Origin: Sphingopyxis solisilvae | GTDB taxonomy: Bacteria > Pseudomonadota > Alphaproteobacteria > Sphingomonadales > Sphingomonadaceae | Reading direction: 5' to 3' | Assembly (NCBI RefSeq): GCF_015475875.1 | Contig: NZ_JADKYM010000024.1 | Span: 1 to 49,305, forward strand | DNA length: 49,305 bases | Shown: positions 19,784 to 30,097 of the stretch, piece by piece | How positions within the stretch are numbered: position 1 is the stretch's first letter | Layout of the letters: each line of letters starts with the position of its first letter | Notes under the pieces: generated by a model | The model's database searches: none | What the model saw: the letters and a program-made list of their open reading frames with translations, nothing else | What the model was told of the DNA's origin: nothing | Position numbers and translations under genes: made by a program

Positions 19784-22105
19784 ATGTCGTCGATGCGGGA
19801 AAAGGAACTGCGCTTCGCCCTGATTTGCTACGGCGGCATCAGCCTCGCCGTCTATATGCACGGCATTACGAAGGAGGTGTGGCGGCTCGCCGCCGCGTCG
19901 CGCGCCTTCCACGAGCGCCGCGCGGTTGACGGCTCGTGCGCCGTCTATCGCGATCTGATCGGCGCGATCGAGGCGAACAGCGCGGTGCGGCTCCGCGTCC
20001 TCACCGATATCGTCGCGGGGGCCAGCGCGGGCGGGATCAACGGCATTTTCCTGGCGCGCGCGCTCGCCACCGGCCAGTCGCTCGACCCGCTCACCGACCT
20101 GTGGCTGGACGATGCCGATGTCGACAGCCTGCTCGATCCCGACGCGCGCCCGCTGTCCGCGGCGACCAAATTCTGGGCGGTGCCGATCGCCGGCTGGGCG
20201 ATGAAAAAGCGCGGCAATGTGATCGACCGCACGGTGGGCGAGGCGGCGCAGGAGGAGGTGCGGGCGAAGCTGTCGCGCTTCGTCCGCGCGCGATGGTTCG
20301 AACCGCCGTTCGGCGGCGAGATTTTTTCGGGCCTGCTGTTCGATGCCTTTGCCGCGATGGACGCAGGGCCGCAGGGGCCGGCGCTGGTGCCCGACGGCCA
20401 GCCGGTCGACCTGTTCGTATCGGTCACCGATTTCGCCGGGCACAGCATGCCGCTGTCGCTCAACAGCCCGCCGCGGGTCAGCGAACAGGAACATCGGTTG
20501 ATCCTGCAATTTCGCCGCGGCGGCGCGCCGGGCAGCGACCTCGGCGACGTTCCCGCGCTGGCCACCGCCGCGCGCGCGACCGCCAGTTTCCCGGGCGCCT
20601 TTCCGCCGTTTACGCTGCGCGAAATCGACCGCGTGATCGAAAAGCGGAAGATCGCCTGGCCGTCGCGCGACGCCTTTTTGCAGGTGCAGTTGCCCGCGAG
20701 CGACGAAGCCGATCCCGCCGACCGGGTGCTGATCGACGGGTCGGTGCTGGCGAACGCACCGTTCCGCCCTGCCATCGCGGCGCTCAAGCAGCGCCCGGCG
20801 CGGCGCGAGATCGACCGGCGTTTTGTCTATATCGACCCAAAGCCCGATTTCCGCTCGATCAGCTTTGGCAAGCCCGGTGCGGCAGCGGACGGCGGCGAAC
20901 CGCGCTTGCCCGGTTTTCTGTCGACGATCCTCGGCGCGCTGTCCGAAATTCCGCGCGAACAGCCGATTCGCGACAATGTCGAGGCGATCGAGGGCATGTC
21001 GCGCCGGATCCGCCGGATGCAGCGCGTCGTCGATGCGATGAAGGTCGAGGTCGAGGAACAAGTGGCGGCGCTGTTCGGCTCGACCTTTTTTCTCGATACG
21101 CCGACCCCCGCGCGGCTCGCCAAATGGCGGGCGCGGGCGCAGGAACAGGCCGCGGCGCGCGCCGGTTTCGCCTATGCGCCCTATGGCCACCTCAAACTGT
21201 CGGCGGTGGTCGAGGAACTGGTGCGGACGATCGACCGGCTGTCGCCCGCGGAAGGGGAAATTCATCGCGCGAACCGGCGCCGTGCTTTGTGGGACGAGGT
21301 GCGCGCGCGCGGCCTCGACCGTATCTCGGGGCGCAAGGGGGCGGGCGCCAGCGGCGATGCGATCGACTTTTTCCGCATCCACGACCTGGGGTTCCGGATC
21401 CGCCGTCTGCGCTTTCTGGCGCGCGAGCTCGATGCCGCGGTCGAGGCGACGCGCGACGGGCGCGACCCGGTGTGCGAGGATATGCGCAAGGCGATTTTCG
21501 CTGCGCTCGGCCTCTATCTGGAACGCGAAGGCGACAATTGGCTCGCCGGGCTGGACGTACCCGTCGATACGGCGCCCGGCGACTGGATCGACGCCATTGC
21601 GCAGCGACGCGATCTGGTCGCCGCCGATGCCGAGGCCGATATATTGATCGCCGCCGGGCTGGCGGCTTTGCCGAAGGACGACCGGCGGACGCTGCTGCTC
21701 GCTTATTTGGGTTATCCCTTTTACGACATCGCGACCTTGCCGCTGCTCCAGGGCGAGGGGTTCGACGAGTTCGACCCGATCAAGATCGACCGCATCTCGC
21801 CGTCGGACGCGACGGCGATCCGCACCGGCGGCGCGGCGGCGATGCTGAAGGGGATCGAGTTCAACAGCTTCGGCGCCTTCTTCAGCCGCGCCTACCGCGA
21901 GAATGACTATCTGTGGGGCCGCCTGCACGGCGCCGACCGGCTGATCGATATTGTGGCGAGCAGCGTGGCCGACGCGCTCGGCGCCGACGATCTCGCGGCG
22001 ACCAAGCGGCGCGCCTTCCACGCGATATTGGACGAGGAGGAGGGGCGGTTGCCGAAGGTGGCGGGGTTGATTGCGGAGTTGCGGGGCGAGATCGGGCAGG
22101 AATGA
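19784..22105 (+). CDS. large patatin-like phospholipase domain protein (DUF3376-type)
   Basis: A 773-residue protein with a patatin-type lipase domain. The N-terminal segment FALICYGGISLAVYMHGITKEVW (key oxyanion GGIS) is followed by the nucleophile elbow GASAGG (79-84, Ser81) and, near residue 318, LIDGSVLANAPF, the DG of the Ser-Asp dyad. The C-terminal ~450 residues are helical and end ELRGEIGQE; they match the long DUF3376-like tails in actinobacterial and sphingomonad patatin proteins. Probable lipid acyl hydrolase acting at the membrane, substrate unknown. Start is ambiguous: ATG 19784 is used, ATG 19793 is possible. Divergent from the TonB receptor. Confidence 0.85.
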   Translation: MSSMREKELRFALICYGGISLAVYMHGITKEVWRLAAASRAFHERRAVDGSCAVYRDLIGAIEANSAVRLRVLTDIVAGASAGGINGIFLARALATGQSLDPLTDLWLDDADVDSLLDPDARPLSAATKFWAVPIAGWAMKKRGNVIDRTVGEAAQEEVRAKLSRFVRARWFEPPFGGEIFSGLLFDAFAAMDAGPQGPALVPDGQPVDLFVSVTDFAGHSMPLSLNSPPRVSEQEHRLILQFRRGGAPGSDLGDVPALATAARATASFPGAFPPFTLREIDRVIEKRKIAWPSRDAFLQVQLPASDEADPADRVLIDGSVLANAPFRPAIAALKQRPARREIDRRFVYIDPKPDFRSISFGKPGAAADGGEPRLPGFLSTILGALSEIPREQPIRDNVEAIEGMSRRIRRMQRVVDAMKVEVEEQVAALFGSTFFLDTPTPARLAKWRARAQEQAAARAGFAYAPYGHLKLSAVVEELVRTIDRLSPAEGEIHRANRRRALWDEVRARGLDRISGRKGAGASGDAIDFFRIHDLGFRIRRLRFLARELDAAVEATRDGRDPVCEDMRKAIFAALGLYLEREGDNWLAGLDVPVDTAPGDWIDAIAQRRDLVAADAEADILIAAGLAALPKDDRRTLLLAYLGYPFYDIATLPLLQGEGFDEFDPIKIDRISPSDATAIRTGGAAAMLKGIEFNSFGAFFSRAYRENDYLWGRLHGADRLIDIVASSVADALGADDLAATKRRAFHAILDEEEGRLPKVAGLIAELRGEIGQE

Positions 22106-22106
22106 T

Positions 22107-22288
22107 CCCTTCTCCCCTTGCGGGAGAAGGATACAAAGGCTTGTGAGCGAAGCGAACTAGCCGCAGTTGGATGAGGGGTTGCGAGCGAAGCTCGCGCGGT
22201 TTCGTTGAAACCGCCGACCCCTCACCCAGCTTCAACTACGCAGCAAGCTGCCAAGTTTTCGCAACCCTCTCCCTCAAGGGGAGAGGGA
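22107..22288. repeat. palindromic intergenic element, family B copy 2
   Basis: Ends are hairpins CCTTCTCCC..GGGAGAAGG (22109-22130) and CCCTCTCCCTCAAGGGGAGAGGG (22264-22286); inner stems include GCGAGCGAAGCTCGC and CGGTTTCGTTGAAACCG. Its core shares CAACTAnGCAGCAAGCTGCCAAGTTTTCGC with copy 1 at 16301-16329. It sits between convergent patatin and dnaJ genes and could end transcription from both sides. Confidence 0.8.
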
Positions 22289-22295
22289 AGAATAT

Positions 22296-23414
22296 TCAAT
22301 CCGTCAGATCGTCCCACATATCCTTGATCCGCCCGAAAAAGCCCTGGCTCGCCGGGCATTCGTCGCCGGTCTCGGTCTCGCGGAATTCGCGCAGCAATTC
22401 CTTTTGCCGGGCGCTCAGGCGCGTCGGAGTTTCGACGTCGATCTGCACGACCAGGTCGCCGTGGCCGCGGCCGTTCAGCACCGGCATGCCGGCGCCGCGC
22501 TGGCGCAATTGCTTGCCCGACTGGATGCCCGCGGGAATGTTGATGTCGTGCCGCGTGCCGTCGAGGCCGGGAATGCTGATCTCGCCGCCCAGCGCCGCGG
22601 TGGTGAAGCTGATCGGCGCGCGGGTGAACAGCGTCGTACCCTCCCGCTCGAAAACCTTGTGCCGTGCCATGTGGAGGAAGATGTAGAGGTCGCCGGGCGC
22701 CGCGCCGCGCGCGCCGCTCTCGCCTTCGCCCGACAGGCGAATTCGCGTCCCTTCATCGACCCCCGGCGGGATGGTGACGGTCAGCGTCTTGCGCCGGTCG
22801 ACGCGGCCTTCGCCATGGCACTGCCCACAGGGGTCGGCGATGACCTCGCCCGCGCCCTGACAGGTCGGGCAGGTTCGCTCGACCATGAAGAAACCCTGCT
22901 GCGCGCGCACCTTGCCGTGGCCGGCGCAGGTCGAACAGCGGCTCGTCTGGGTACCAGGCTTGGCCCCCGAACCGTCGCACGCGTCGCAGCGTGCCGCGAC
23001 ATCGACCTGGATCTCGCGGGTGACGCCGGTGAAGGCATCTTCCAGCCGGATTTCCATGTCGTAACGCAGGTCGGCGCCGCGCGCCGGGCCGCGCTGCTGG
23101 CGCCCGCCGCCGAACGCCGAGCCAAAGATCGATTCGAAAATATCGCCGATATCGCCGAAATCGGCATTGCCGCCACCGAAGCCATTGGGGCTACCGGTCT
23201 TGCCGAACCGGTCGTAGGCAGCACGCTTTTGCGGATCGCGCAGGCAGTCATAGGCCTCGCTGATCGCTTTAAAGCGCGCTTCGCTGTCCTTGCACCCCGG
23301 ATTCTTGTCGGGGTGATATTTCATCGCGAGCTTGCGATAGCTGGCCTTCAGCGTCGCCTCGTCCGCGGTGCGTTCGCATTCGAGCAGTTCGTAATAATCG
23401 ATGTCGAGTGACAT
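22296..23414 (-). CDS. dnaJ: molecular chaperone DnaJ
   Basis: Hsp40 co-chaperone that binds unfolded clients and drives DnaK ATP hydrolysis. The 372-residue protein has a J domain with HPDKN, a Gly/Phe-rich linker (GFGGGNADFGDIGDIFESIFG region), four CxxCxGxG zinc repeats (CDACDGSG, CSTCAGHG, CPTCQGAG, CGQCHGEG) and the C-terminal client-binding domains. ATG 23414 gives MSLDIDYYELL; the TTG at 23423 is less likely. dnaJ follows dnaK on the same strand, 121 bp downstream, with a palindrome pair between. Confidence 0.97.
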   Translation of the reverse strand: MSLDIDYYELLECERTADEATLKASYRKLAMKYHPDKNPGCKDSEARFKAISEAYDCLRDPQKRAAYDRFGKTGSPNGFGGGNADFGDIGDIFESIFGSAFGGGRQQRGPARGADLRYDMEIRLEDAFTGVTREIQVDVAARCDACDGSGAKPGTQTSRCSTCAGHGKVRAQQGFFMVERTCPTCQGAGEVIADPCGQCHGEGRVDRRKTLTVTIPPGVDEGTRIRLSGEGESGARGAAPGDLYIFLHMARHKVFEREGTTLFTRAPISFTTAALGGEISIPGLDGTRHDINIPAGIQSGKQLRQRGAGMPVLNGRGHGDLVVQIDVETPTRLSARQKELLREFRETETGDECPASQGFFGRIKDMWDDLTD

Positions 23415-23426
23415 GGCGTTCAACCC

Positions 23427-23513
23427 ATAAATAGGGACAGTCCCTATTTATCCCCTCTGGTTCGAGGCAAACGCAGCCGCCGCACCGGATAAACAGGGAC
23501 TGTCCCTATTTAT
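23427..23513. repeat. facing pair of 25 bp palindromes between dnaK and dnaJ
   Basis: Unit 1 has arms ATAAATAGGGA (23427-23437) and TCCCTATTTAT (23441-23451) around CAG. Unit 2 has ATAAACAGGGA (23489-23499) and TCCCTATTTAT (23503-23513) around CTG, so it is the reverse orientation. This is a REP/BIME-like arrangement of a GGGAC-centred palindrome often mobilised by REP-associated transposases. No transposase is present here. It lies 22 bp from the dnaK stop and may shield the dnaK mRNA from decay. Confidence 0.85.
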
Positions 23514-23535
23514 GGCGCGGCGGCGCGCTTCCATC

Positions 23536-25443
<1,908 letters not shown>

Positions 25444-25510
25444 TTATACTCGTCCTTGTTGCTTCTGCGGCGCCCTGAAAAGGCACGCCGGACATGGGGT
25501 TCTGGGCGCG

Positions 25511-25540
25511 ATATAGGTGCGCTAATCCTTGGCACAAGGG
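25511..25540 (-). promoter_or_regulatory. sigma-32 (RpoH) type promoter of dnaK
   Basis: On the minus strand CCCTTG (25540-25535) and CCTATAT (25517-25511) are separated by 17 bp, close to the alphaproteobacterial RpoH pattern CTTG-N17/18-CYTATNT. It lies about 68 bp upstream of the dnaK ATG. Confidence 0.75.
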
Positions 25541-25594
25541 CTTTGAGGGCTTATCGGGGACAGGAAATCCCGCGCTGTTACGGAGTCTCCCGAA

Positions 25595-26140
25595 ATGAAA
25601 CCCTTCGCTTTTGCCGCTCTTGCCGCCACCGCACTGACCCTGTCTGCCTGCGGTGACAATCTCGGCGCGGCGAAACCGCTCAATGTCGTCAGCGGCCATG
25701 TCGTCATGGGCGCGACGCCCGACCGGCCAGCCGTCGGCTATTTCCGCGTCCAGGGCGGTCCCCAGCCGGTCCAGCTGGTGGCGGTCACTACCGACCTCGC
25801 GCAGCGCGTCGAAATGCACGAAAGCCTCCGCGAAAACGGCGTCATGACGATGAAGCCGATCACCAGCGCCGACGTTCCGGCCAAGGGCGAGCTGGTGTTC
25901 AAACAGGGCGGCAAACATCTGATGATCTGGGGCATCAACGGCGCTGCAGTGCGCGCGGGCAAGCTGCCGATGGCGTTCGTGTTCACCAACAACAACAATG
26001 AACGCATCCTGTTCGACATGGTCATCAAGCCCGCCGAGGGTGCCGCGGCGGGTAGCGAAGCGGCGATGGACCATGACGCCATGGGGCATGGCGAGGACAA
26101 GGGCGAGGACAAGGCGGCGGCCGACGCAGCCAAGCAGTAA
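25595..26140 (+). CDS. PCu(A)C-type copper chaperone lipoprotein
   Basis: A 181-residue lipoprotein (lipobox LSAC, Cys19) of the periplasmic Cu(I) chaperone family that supplies copper to cytochrome oxidase. The metal motif is visible: M-H in RVEMHESL, M10 residues later (GVMTMKP) and HLM in GGKHLMIWG, close to H-M-x10-M-x21-H-x-M. The tail MDHDAMGHGEDKGEDK is rich in His, Asp and Met and may store extra copper. RBS CGGAGTCTCC precedes the ATG. Divergent from dnaK, 150 bp apart. Confidence 0.9.
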   Translation: MKPFAFAALAATALTLSACGDNLGAAKPLNVVSGHVVMGATPDRPAVGYFRVQGGPQPVQLVAVTTDLAQRVEMHESLRENGVMTMKPITSADVPAKGELVFKQGGKHLMIWGINGAAVRAGKLPMAFVFTNNNNERILFDMVIKPAEGAAAGSEAAMDHDAMGHGEDKGEDKAAADAAKQ

Positions 26141-26146
26141 GCGCGG

Positions 26147-26629
26147 ATGGCGCACGCCTCGCGGCCCCTGACCAGCGGCGAAGTCGCGCTCGCGCGCACC
26201 GTGTTCGGCGATGCGATCGCCTATGACCGCGTGCGCGTCTGTCACCACAAATGGATTTTTTTCCAACCCCGCCATGTCGTGATGGCGCCGATGGGCAGCC
26301 TGCATTTCAACCCGCACGGTGACCTCTATTGCGACGATTTCAGCGCCGCGTCGCAGCGGCTCAAAGGGCTGTTCATCCACGAAATGGTCCATGTGTGGCA
26401 GGCGCAGACGCGCGGCCGCTGGTATCTGGTGCTGATGCGCCATCCGTTCGCGACCTATAATTATACCTTGAAACCGGGCTGGCTGCTGCAACGCTACGGG
26501 CTGGAACAGCAGGCGGAGATTGTGCGCCATTACTGGTTGCTGACCCAAGGCGTGATCGTCGGCGGCGGGCCGGGGGTGGAGGCGTATCGCGCGATGTTGC
26601 CGTTTGAGGGTGAGAACGATTTAGATTGA
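26147..26629 (+). CDS. conserved HEMVH protein (Vgr-related annotation group)
   Basis: A 160-residue protein with HEMVH (HExxH) near residue 76-80, in IHEMVHVWQAQTRG, followed by YNYTL. This looks like a small zinc-metallopeptidase-like fold; similar sphingomonad proteins carry a Vgr-related label, which is not supported by anything here. No signal peptide. It begins 6 nt after the copper-chaperone stop (ATG 26147, preceded by a purine-rich AAGCGCGG), so it is probably in the same transcript. Confidence 0.75.
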   Translation: MAHASRPLTSGEVALARTVFGDAIAYDRVRVCHHKWIFFQPRHVVMAPMGSLHFNPHGDLYCDDFSAASQRLKGLFIHEMVHVWQAQTRGRWYLVLMRHPFATYNYTLKPGWLLQRYGLEQQAEIVRHYWLLTQGVIVGGGPGVEAYRAMLPFEGENDLD

Positions 26630-26696
26630 CGCCGTGAAACGTTTGAAGCTTTGTCCTAGGCACTTCGCATTGTGGATTACTTGTATTGGGGGGATT

Positions 26697-27170
26697 ATGA
26701 AGGGACGAATAAGCCTTGTAGCGATTATGACGGTTTTGTCGGCATGTGCTGGAACACATTATCAAAAGCTGGGTGTCGGCGGTGGCTATTCGGACAAACA
26801 AATGGAGCCAGGCAGGTGGGAAGTTCGATTCCTGTCCAATGTTGCCTCAACGGAAGGCTTTGCTGAAAAAGCGGCTATTTATCGCACTGCCGAACTCGCT
26901 CAAGCGAATGGGTATCCATATTTTCAGGTTGTCAGCGGTAGCGTCCGATTCAATACGCATGCCATCGCGACTTCAACATCGATTGGTTATATGACGAGCA
27001 AGGGCCAGACAGCGAAACTTGTAGCCGTTGGCAAACGGGAAAAGAACTCCGAGTTGAATTGCGAAGGCCCAGATCGAAGTGCGTGCGCCAACTTCGATAC
27101 CGCACAGGTGTTGAACGAACTAAGGCCGATCATGAAACAGGCTGGCCATCGTCGTCCCGTCAAAGATTAG
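26697..27170 (+). CDS. CC0125/CC1285-like lipoprotein, lower-GC gene
   Basis: A 157-residue lipoprotein: signal peptide with lipobox LSAC and the core YSDKQMEPGRWEVRFLSN then AEKAAIYRTAELAQANGYPYFQVVSG, matching the CC0125/CC1285 family of alphaproteobacteria (function unknown). The start at 26697 is chosen because GGGGGGA lies 5 nt before it; an upstream ATG at 26634 adds 21 residues without a ribosome site. The coding sequence and its leader are clearly more AT-rich than neighbours and use A/T-ending codons, pointing to recent acquisition. Confidence 0.8.
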   Translation: MKGRISLVAIMTVLSACAGTHYQKLGVGGGYSDKQMEPGRWEVRFLSNVASTEGFAEKAAIYRTAELAQANGYPYFQVVSGSVRFNTHAIATSTSIGYMTSKGQTAKLVAVGKREKNSELNCEGPDRSACANFDTAQVLNELRPIMKQAGHRRPVKD

Positions 27171-27185
27171 TGTCGCGCGATCACC

Positions 27186-27758
27186 ATGAGCGATTTCGAA
27201 TTTATCTTCGCGCTCTACAGCCTCCTTCTCGGCCTCTCGATGGTCGAGCTGCTCGGCGGATTGGGCCGCGCGCTCGAAGTAAGATTTGCGGCGCAAGCGG
27301 AACGCGAAGCGTTTTCGATCGGCTGGCTGACCCCGCTGCTCGCGATCTTCGTGATGCTCGATCTCCTGTCCTTCTGGAGCGCCGCATGGATCGCGCGCAG
27401 CAGCCTGACCGTATCGAACACGGTGCTGATGGGCGTTGCCGCTTTTGCGGCGGTCTATTTCCTCGCCGCACGGATGGTGTTCCCCTCGCATCCCGAAGGC
27501 TTCGCCAATCTCGACGTCCATTATTTCCGCGTCCGGCGCATTGTGCTCGGCCTGCTGCTGGTGCTGCTCGGCGCCCAGCTTGGCTTTTACCTGTCGCAGC
27601 CCGATCTTTCTGTCAGTCTGGCGCGCCCGCTCGCATGGATGATGACGATCGTTCTCGTCGCGCTGATGGCCGCGGCGATGGTGGTCAACGACCGCCGCTG
27701 GAGCATCGCGATCCTTTTGGCGCTCATCCTGCGTTACGTCGTCATCTACCTGCTGTGA
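27186..27758 (+). CDS. conserved membrane protein of unknown function
   Basis: A 190-residue integral membrane protein with about five helices: ~5-22 (FIFALYSLLLGLSMVELLGG), ~42-66, ~75-95, ~110-132 and ~145-190. No conserved motif recognised. It starts 15 bp after the preceding lipoprotein gene and ends 50 bp before rmuC; no ribosome site is obvious, though ATG 27186 gives a sensible first residue string (MSDFEFIFALY). Confidence 0.7.
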   Translation: MSDFEFIFALYSLLLGLSMVELLGGLGRALEVRFAAQAEREAFSIGWLTPLLAIFVMLDLLSFWSAAWIARSSLTVSNTVLMGVAAFAAVYFLAARMVFPSHPEGFANLDVHYFRVRRIVLGLLLVLLGAQLGFYLSQPDLSVSLARPLAWMMTIVLVALMAAAMVVNDRRWSIAILLALILRYVVIYLL

Positions 27759-27788
27759 TCAGAAATACCGACTAGCCAGATGGGCGGC

Positions 27789-27803
27789 GTTCGTCCTATG
27801 TTC
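27789..27803 (+). promoter_or_regulatory. SOS box (LexA site) upstream of rmuC
   Basis: GTTC (27789-27792), exactly 7 bases, then GTTC (27800-27803): the alphaproteobacterial LexA motif GTTC-N7-GTTC. It ends 5 bp before the rmuC ATG, so a bound repressor would block transcription. Confidence 0.75.
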
Positions 27804-27808
27804 CGCAG

Positions 27809-29173
27809 ATGGATGGACTCTCACTGCTCGTCGCCCTTGTTGCCCTCGCCATTGGCGGTCTGATCGGCTGGCTGTTCGCAGGGCGCCAGTCGGGTGCGCT
27901 CCATGCCGAACGCGACGGGCTGGCGGAGCGGTTCAAGACGGCGGTGACCGACCTGGCTGCCGAGGCCGAAGCGCGTAAGGCCGCGGATATCCAGCTGTCG
28001 GCGCTGCGCGCCGCGCAGAAGGAAAAGGACGCCGCGCATGATGCGCAGATCCGGCAGCTTGAGGACGCGAAGGCGGCGCTGACGGCACAGTTCCGCGAGG
28101 TCGGACAGGTGATGCTGGGTGAGGCGCAAAAGGCGTTTCTCGACCGCGCCGAAGCGCGCTTCAAGGAAAGCGAGGCGACCGCGGGGCAGAATCTGCGCGC
28201 GCTGCTGCAACCCGTTCACGAGCGGCTGGAGAAATATGAGACCGAGGTGAAGAAGGTGGAAACCGAGCGGCAAAGCGCGTTCGGCATGTTGCAGGGCCAG
28301 ATTGAATCGATGCGCGCGCAGAACGAGCGCGTGTCGAGCGAAGCCGCGAAGCTGGTCAACGCACTGCGCAACGCGCCCAAGGCGCGCGGGCGCTGGGGCG
28401 AACAGCAACTCAAGAACGTGCTCGAAAGCTGCGGTCTGTCGGAGCACGCCGATTTCCAGACCGAGGTCAGTGTGACCGACGGCGAGGGCGGACGGCTGCG
28501 CCCCGATGTCATCGTCCGGGTGCCGGGCGGGCAAAGCCTGGTGATCGACGCCAAGGTCTCGCTCAACGCCTATCAGGACGCGTTCGGCGCGGTCGACGAG
28601 GGCGAGCGGGCGACGCATCTGGCGGCGCATGCGGCGGCGATGAAGAACCACGTCAATATGCTCGGCGCCAAAAGTTACTGGAACCAGTTCGACGATACGC
28701 CCGATTATGTGGTGATGTTCGTGCCGGGCGAGCATTTCCTCGCCGCCGCGCTCGATCACGACCATGAATTGTGGGACTATGCCTTCGACCGCAAGGTGCT
28801 GCTCGCCACCCCGACCAATTTGATCGCGATCGCGCGGACCGTCGCGGCGGTGTGGCGGCAGGAGAAGCTCGCGGGGAAGGCGCGCGAGATCGCGGCGCTG
28901 GGCAAGGAGCTGTATGCCCGCATGTCGGTGATGGGATCGCACATCGCGCGTGTGGGCAAGAATCTCGATCAGGCGACGGGCGCCTATAATGCCTTCGTCG
29001 GCAGCTTCGAATCGCAGGTCTTGACGCAGGCCAAGCGTTTCGAGGCGCTCGACATCGAAACCGGCGGCAAGGAAATCCCGGTGCTGCCGGTGGCCGAACA
29101 GGCGGCGCGCCCGTTGGCCAAGCTGGCGGGCGCCGGCGGCGCACCGGCCGCGGTCAACGACGCGGGGGAGTAG
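27809..29173 (+). CDS. rmuC: DNA recombination protein RmuC
   Basis: A 454-residue protein with one N-terminal membrane helix (~3-22), a coiled coil (~25-190) and a nuclease-like domain with GRWGEQQLKNVLESCGL, RPDVIVRVPGG and VIDAKVSLNAY (an RE-like D-x-K catalytic pattern). RmuC limits inversions at short inverted repeats. Expression is probably SOS-controlled given the LexA box at its start. Length is normal. Confidence 0.93.
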   Translation: MDGLSLLVALVALAIGGLIGWLFAGRQSGALHAERDGLAERFKTAVTDLAAEAEARKAADIQLSALRAAQKEKDAAHDAQIRQLEDAKAALTAQFREVGQVMLGEAQKAFLDRAEARFKESEATAGQNLRALLQPVHERLEKYETEVKKVETERQSAFGMLQGQIESMRAQNERVSSEAAKLVNALRNAPKARGRWGEQQLKNVLESCGLSEHADFQTEVSVTDGEGGRLRPDVIVRVPGGQSLVIDAKVSLNAYQDAFGAVDEGERATHLAAHAAAMKNHVNMLGAKSYWNQFDDTPDYVVMFVPGEHFLAAALDHDHELWDYAFDRKVLLATPTNLIAIARTVAAVWRQEKLAGKAREIAALGKELYARMSVMGSHIARVGKNLDQATGAYNAFVGSFESQVLTQAKRFEALDIETGGKEIPVLPVAEQAARPLAKLAGAGGAPAAVNDAGE

Positions 29174-29194
29174 TTGGGCGCCGAACCCTGGTTC

Positions 29195-29271
29195 CGTTCG
29201 TGTCGAGCGAAGTCGAGACACGTGAAGTCGAGTGCAATCCAAGCGTGTCTCGACTTCGCTCGACACGAACG
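29195..29271. repeat. perfect 28 bp inverted repeat (REP-like)
   Basis: Arms 29195-29222 and 29244-29271 are perfect inverse copies (CGTTCGTGTCGAGCGAAG-type sequence) with a 21 nt centre. It lies between the convergent rmuC and META-domain genes and can serve as a bidirectional terminator-like hairpin. Confidence 0.9.
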
Positions 29272-29296
29272 GGGATCGAGGTGGTGGCGTGCCCGT

Positions 29297-30001
29297 CTAG
29301 ATCACCCGTTTCAGCACCGCCGTCTGCCCGCCTTCGCCGGTCAGCACCAGCGTCCCGTCGGTCGGAAAACGCATCGTCACCGGTCCGCGCATCAGCGTGA
29401 AGAAGGCGCTTTCCTGCGCCATTCCGGCGCCGGGGCAGGCCATTTGGGTCGCCATCAGCGGCCCGGCGGTCAACGTGCCGTCCGTGACCGAATAGCCGCC
29501 CGAAAAGCGGTTGCACCCGGCGCTGCCGCTCAGCCGGTCGGCTTCGAACGCCAGCGATGTCGGACGGTCGGTCGCCACCGGCGTTCCGGCGATCGAGACA
29601 AAGCTCCAGGTGCTGCCCGCGAGTGCGTCGGGCGGCAGGATGCCGCCACCGCACCCCGTCAGCGTCCGCCCGTCGGCGACGACGCGCACCGTGTCGGCGT
29701 AGCGCCGGTCGCTCATGCCGTCGCTGCACGCCCCGCTGCTGATCTCGACCGACAGGCGGCCCGCGGCATAGCGACGGCCAGTGGCGGTCGGCGTGGCGCC
29801 GGGGTTGGGCACCATGATCTTGGTCGCGCCATAATCGCCGTCATAGTTGATCCGGCCGGGGGTGATCTCGAGCGTCCAGCCGGGTTCGGTGCCGAGCGCC
29901 ATATAGGCGGCGGGAGTTTCGCCCGGGCTCTGCGGCGGCGCCTCGGCAGGCATGCAAGCGGCGAGTGCGGGCAGCACAAGCAGGGGCAACAAGCGGATCA
30001 T
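29297..30001 (-). CDS. META-domain lipoprotein with extra N-terminal domain
   Basis: A 234-residue lipoprotein (lipobox LAAC, Cys16). The N-terminal ~110 residues look like a COG3650-type domain (YMALGTEPGWTLEITPGRINYDG, IMVPNPGATPTATGRRYAAGR). Residues ~127-234 form a META/HslJ domain: LAGSTWSFVSIAGTPV, LSGSAGCNRFSGGYSV, MACPGAGMAQE and the closing strand. HslJ-like proteins respond to heat or drugs, but the role is unresolved. Minus strand, convergent with rmuC. Confidence 0.85.
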   Translation of the reverse strand: MIRLLPLLVLPALAACMPAEAPPQSPGETPAAYMALGTEPGWTLEITPGRINYDGDYGATKIMVPNPGATPTATGRRYAAGRLSVEISSGACSDGMSDRRYADTVRVVADGRTLTGCGGGILPPDALAGSTWSFVSIAGTPVATDRPTSLAFEADRLSGSAGCNRFSGGYSVTDGTLTAGPLMATQMACPGAGMAQESAFFTLMRGPVTMRFPTDGTLVLTGEGGQTAVLKRVI

Positions 30002-30097
30002 CTCAGGCTCCTATGCTTCCCTCGATGCGAACGGACAGCGAGGCCGCGATAATAGCATGTTGTTGGCCGGAAGCTGAACCGAAATGCCGCCCAAGGG

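Noticed and set aside
23429..23513. An insertion-sequence remnant at the dnaK-dnaJ palindromes
   Set aside because: No transposase gene or target duplication is visible; two small palindromes only.
29195..29271. A CRISPR repeat-spacer unit
   Set aside because: There is a single inverted repeat, not an array of direct repeats with unique spacers.
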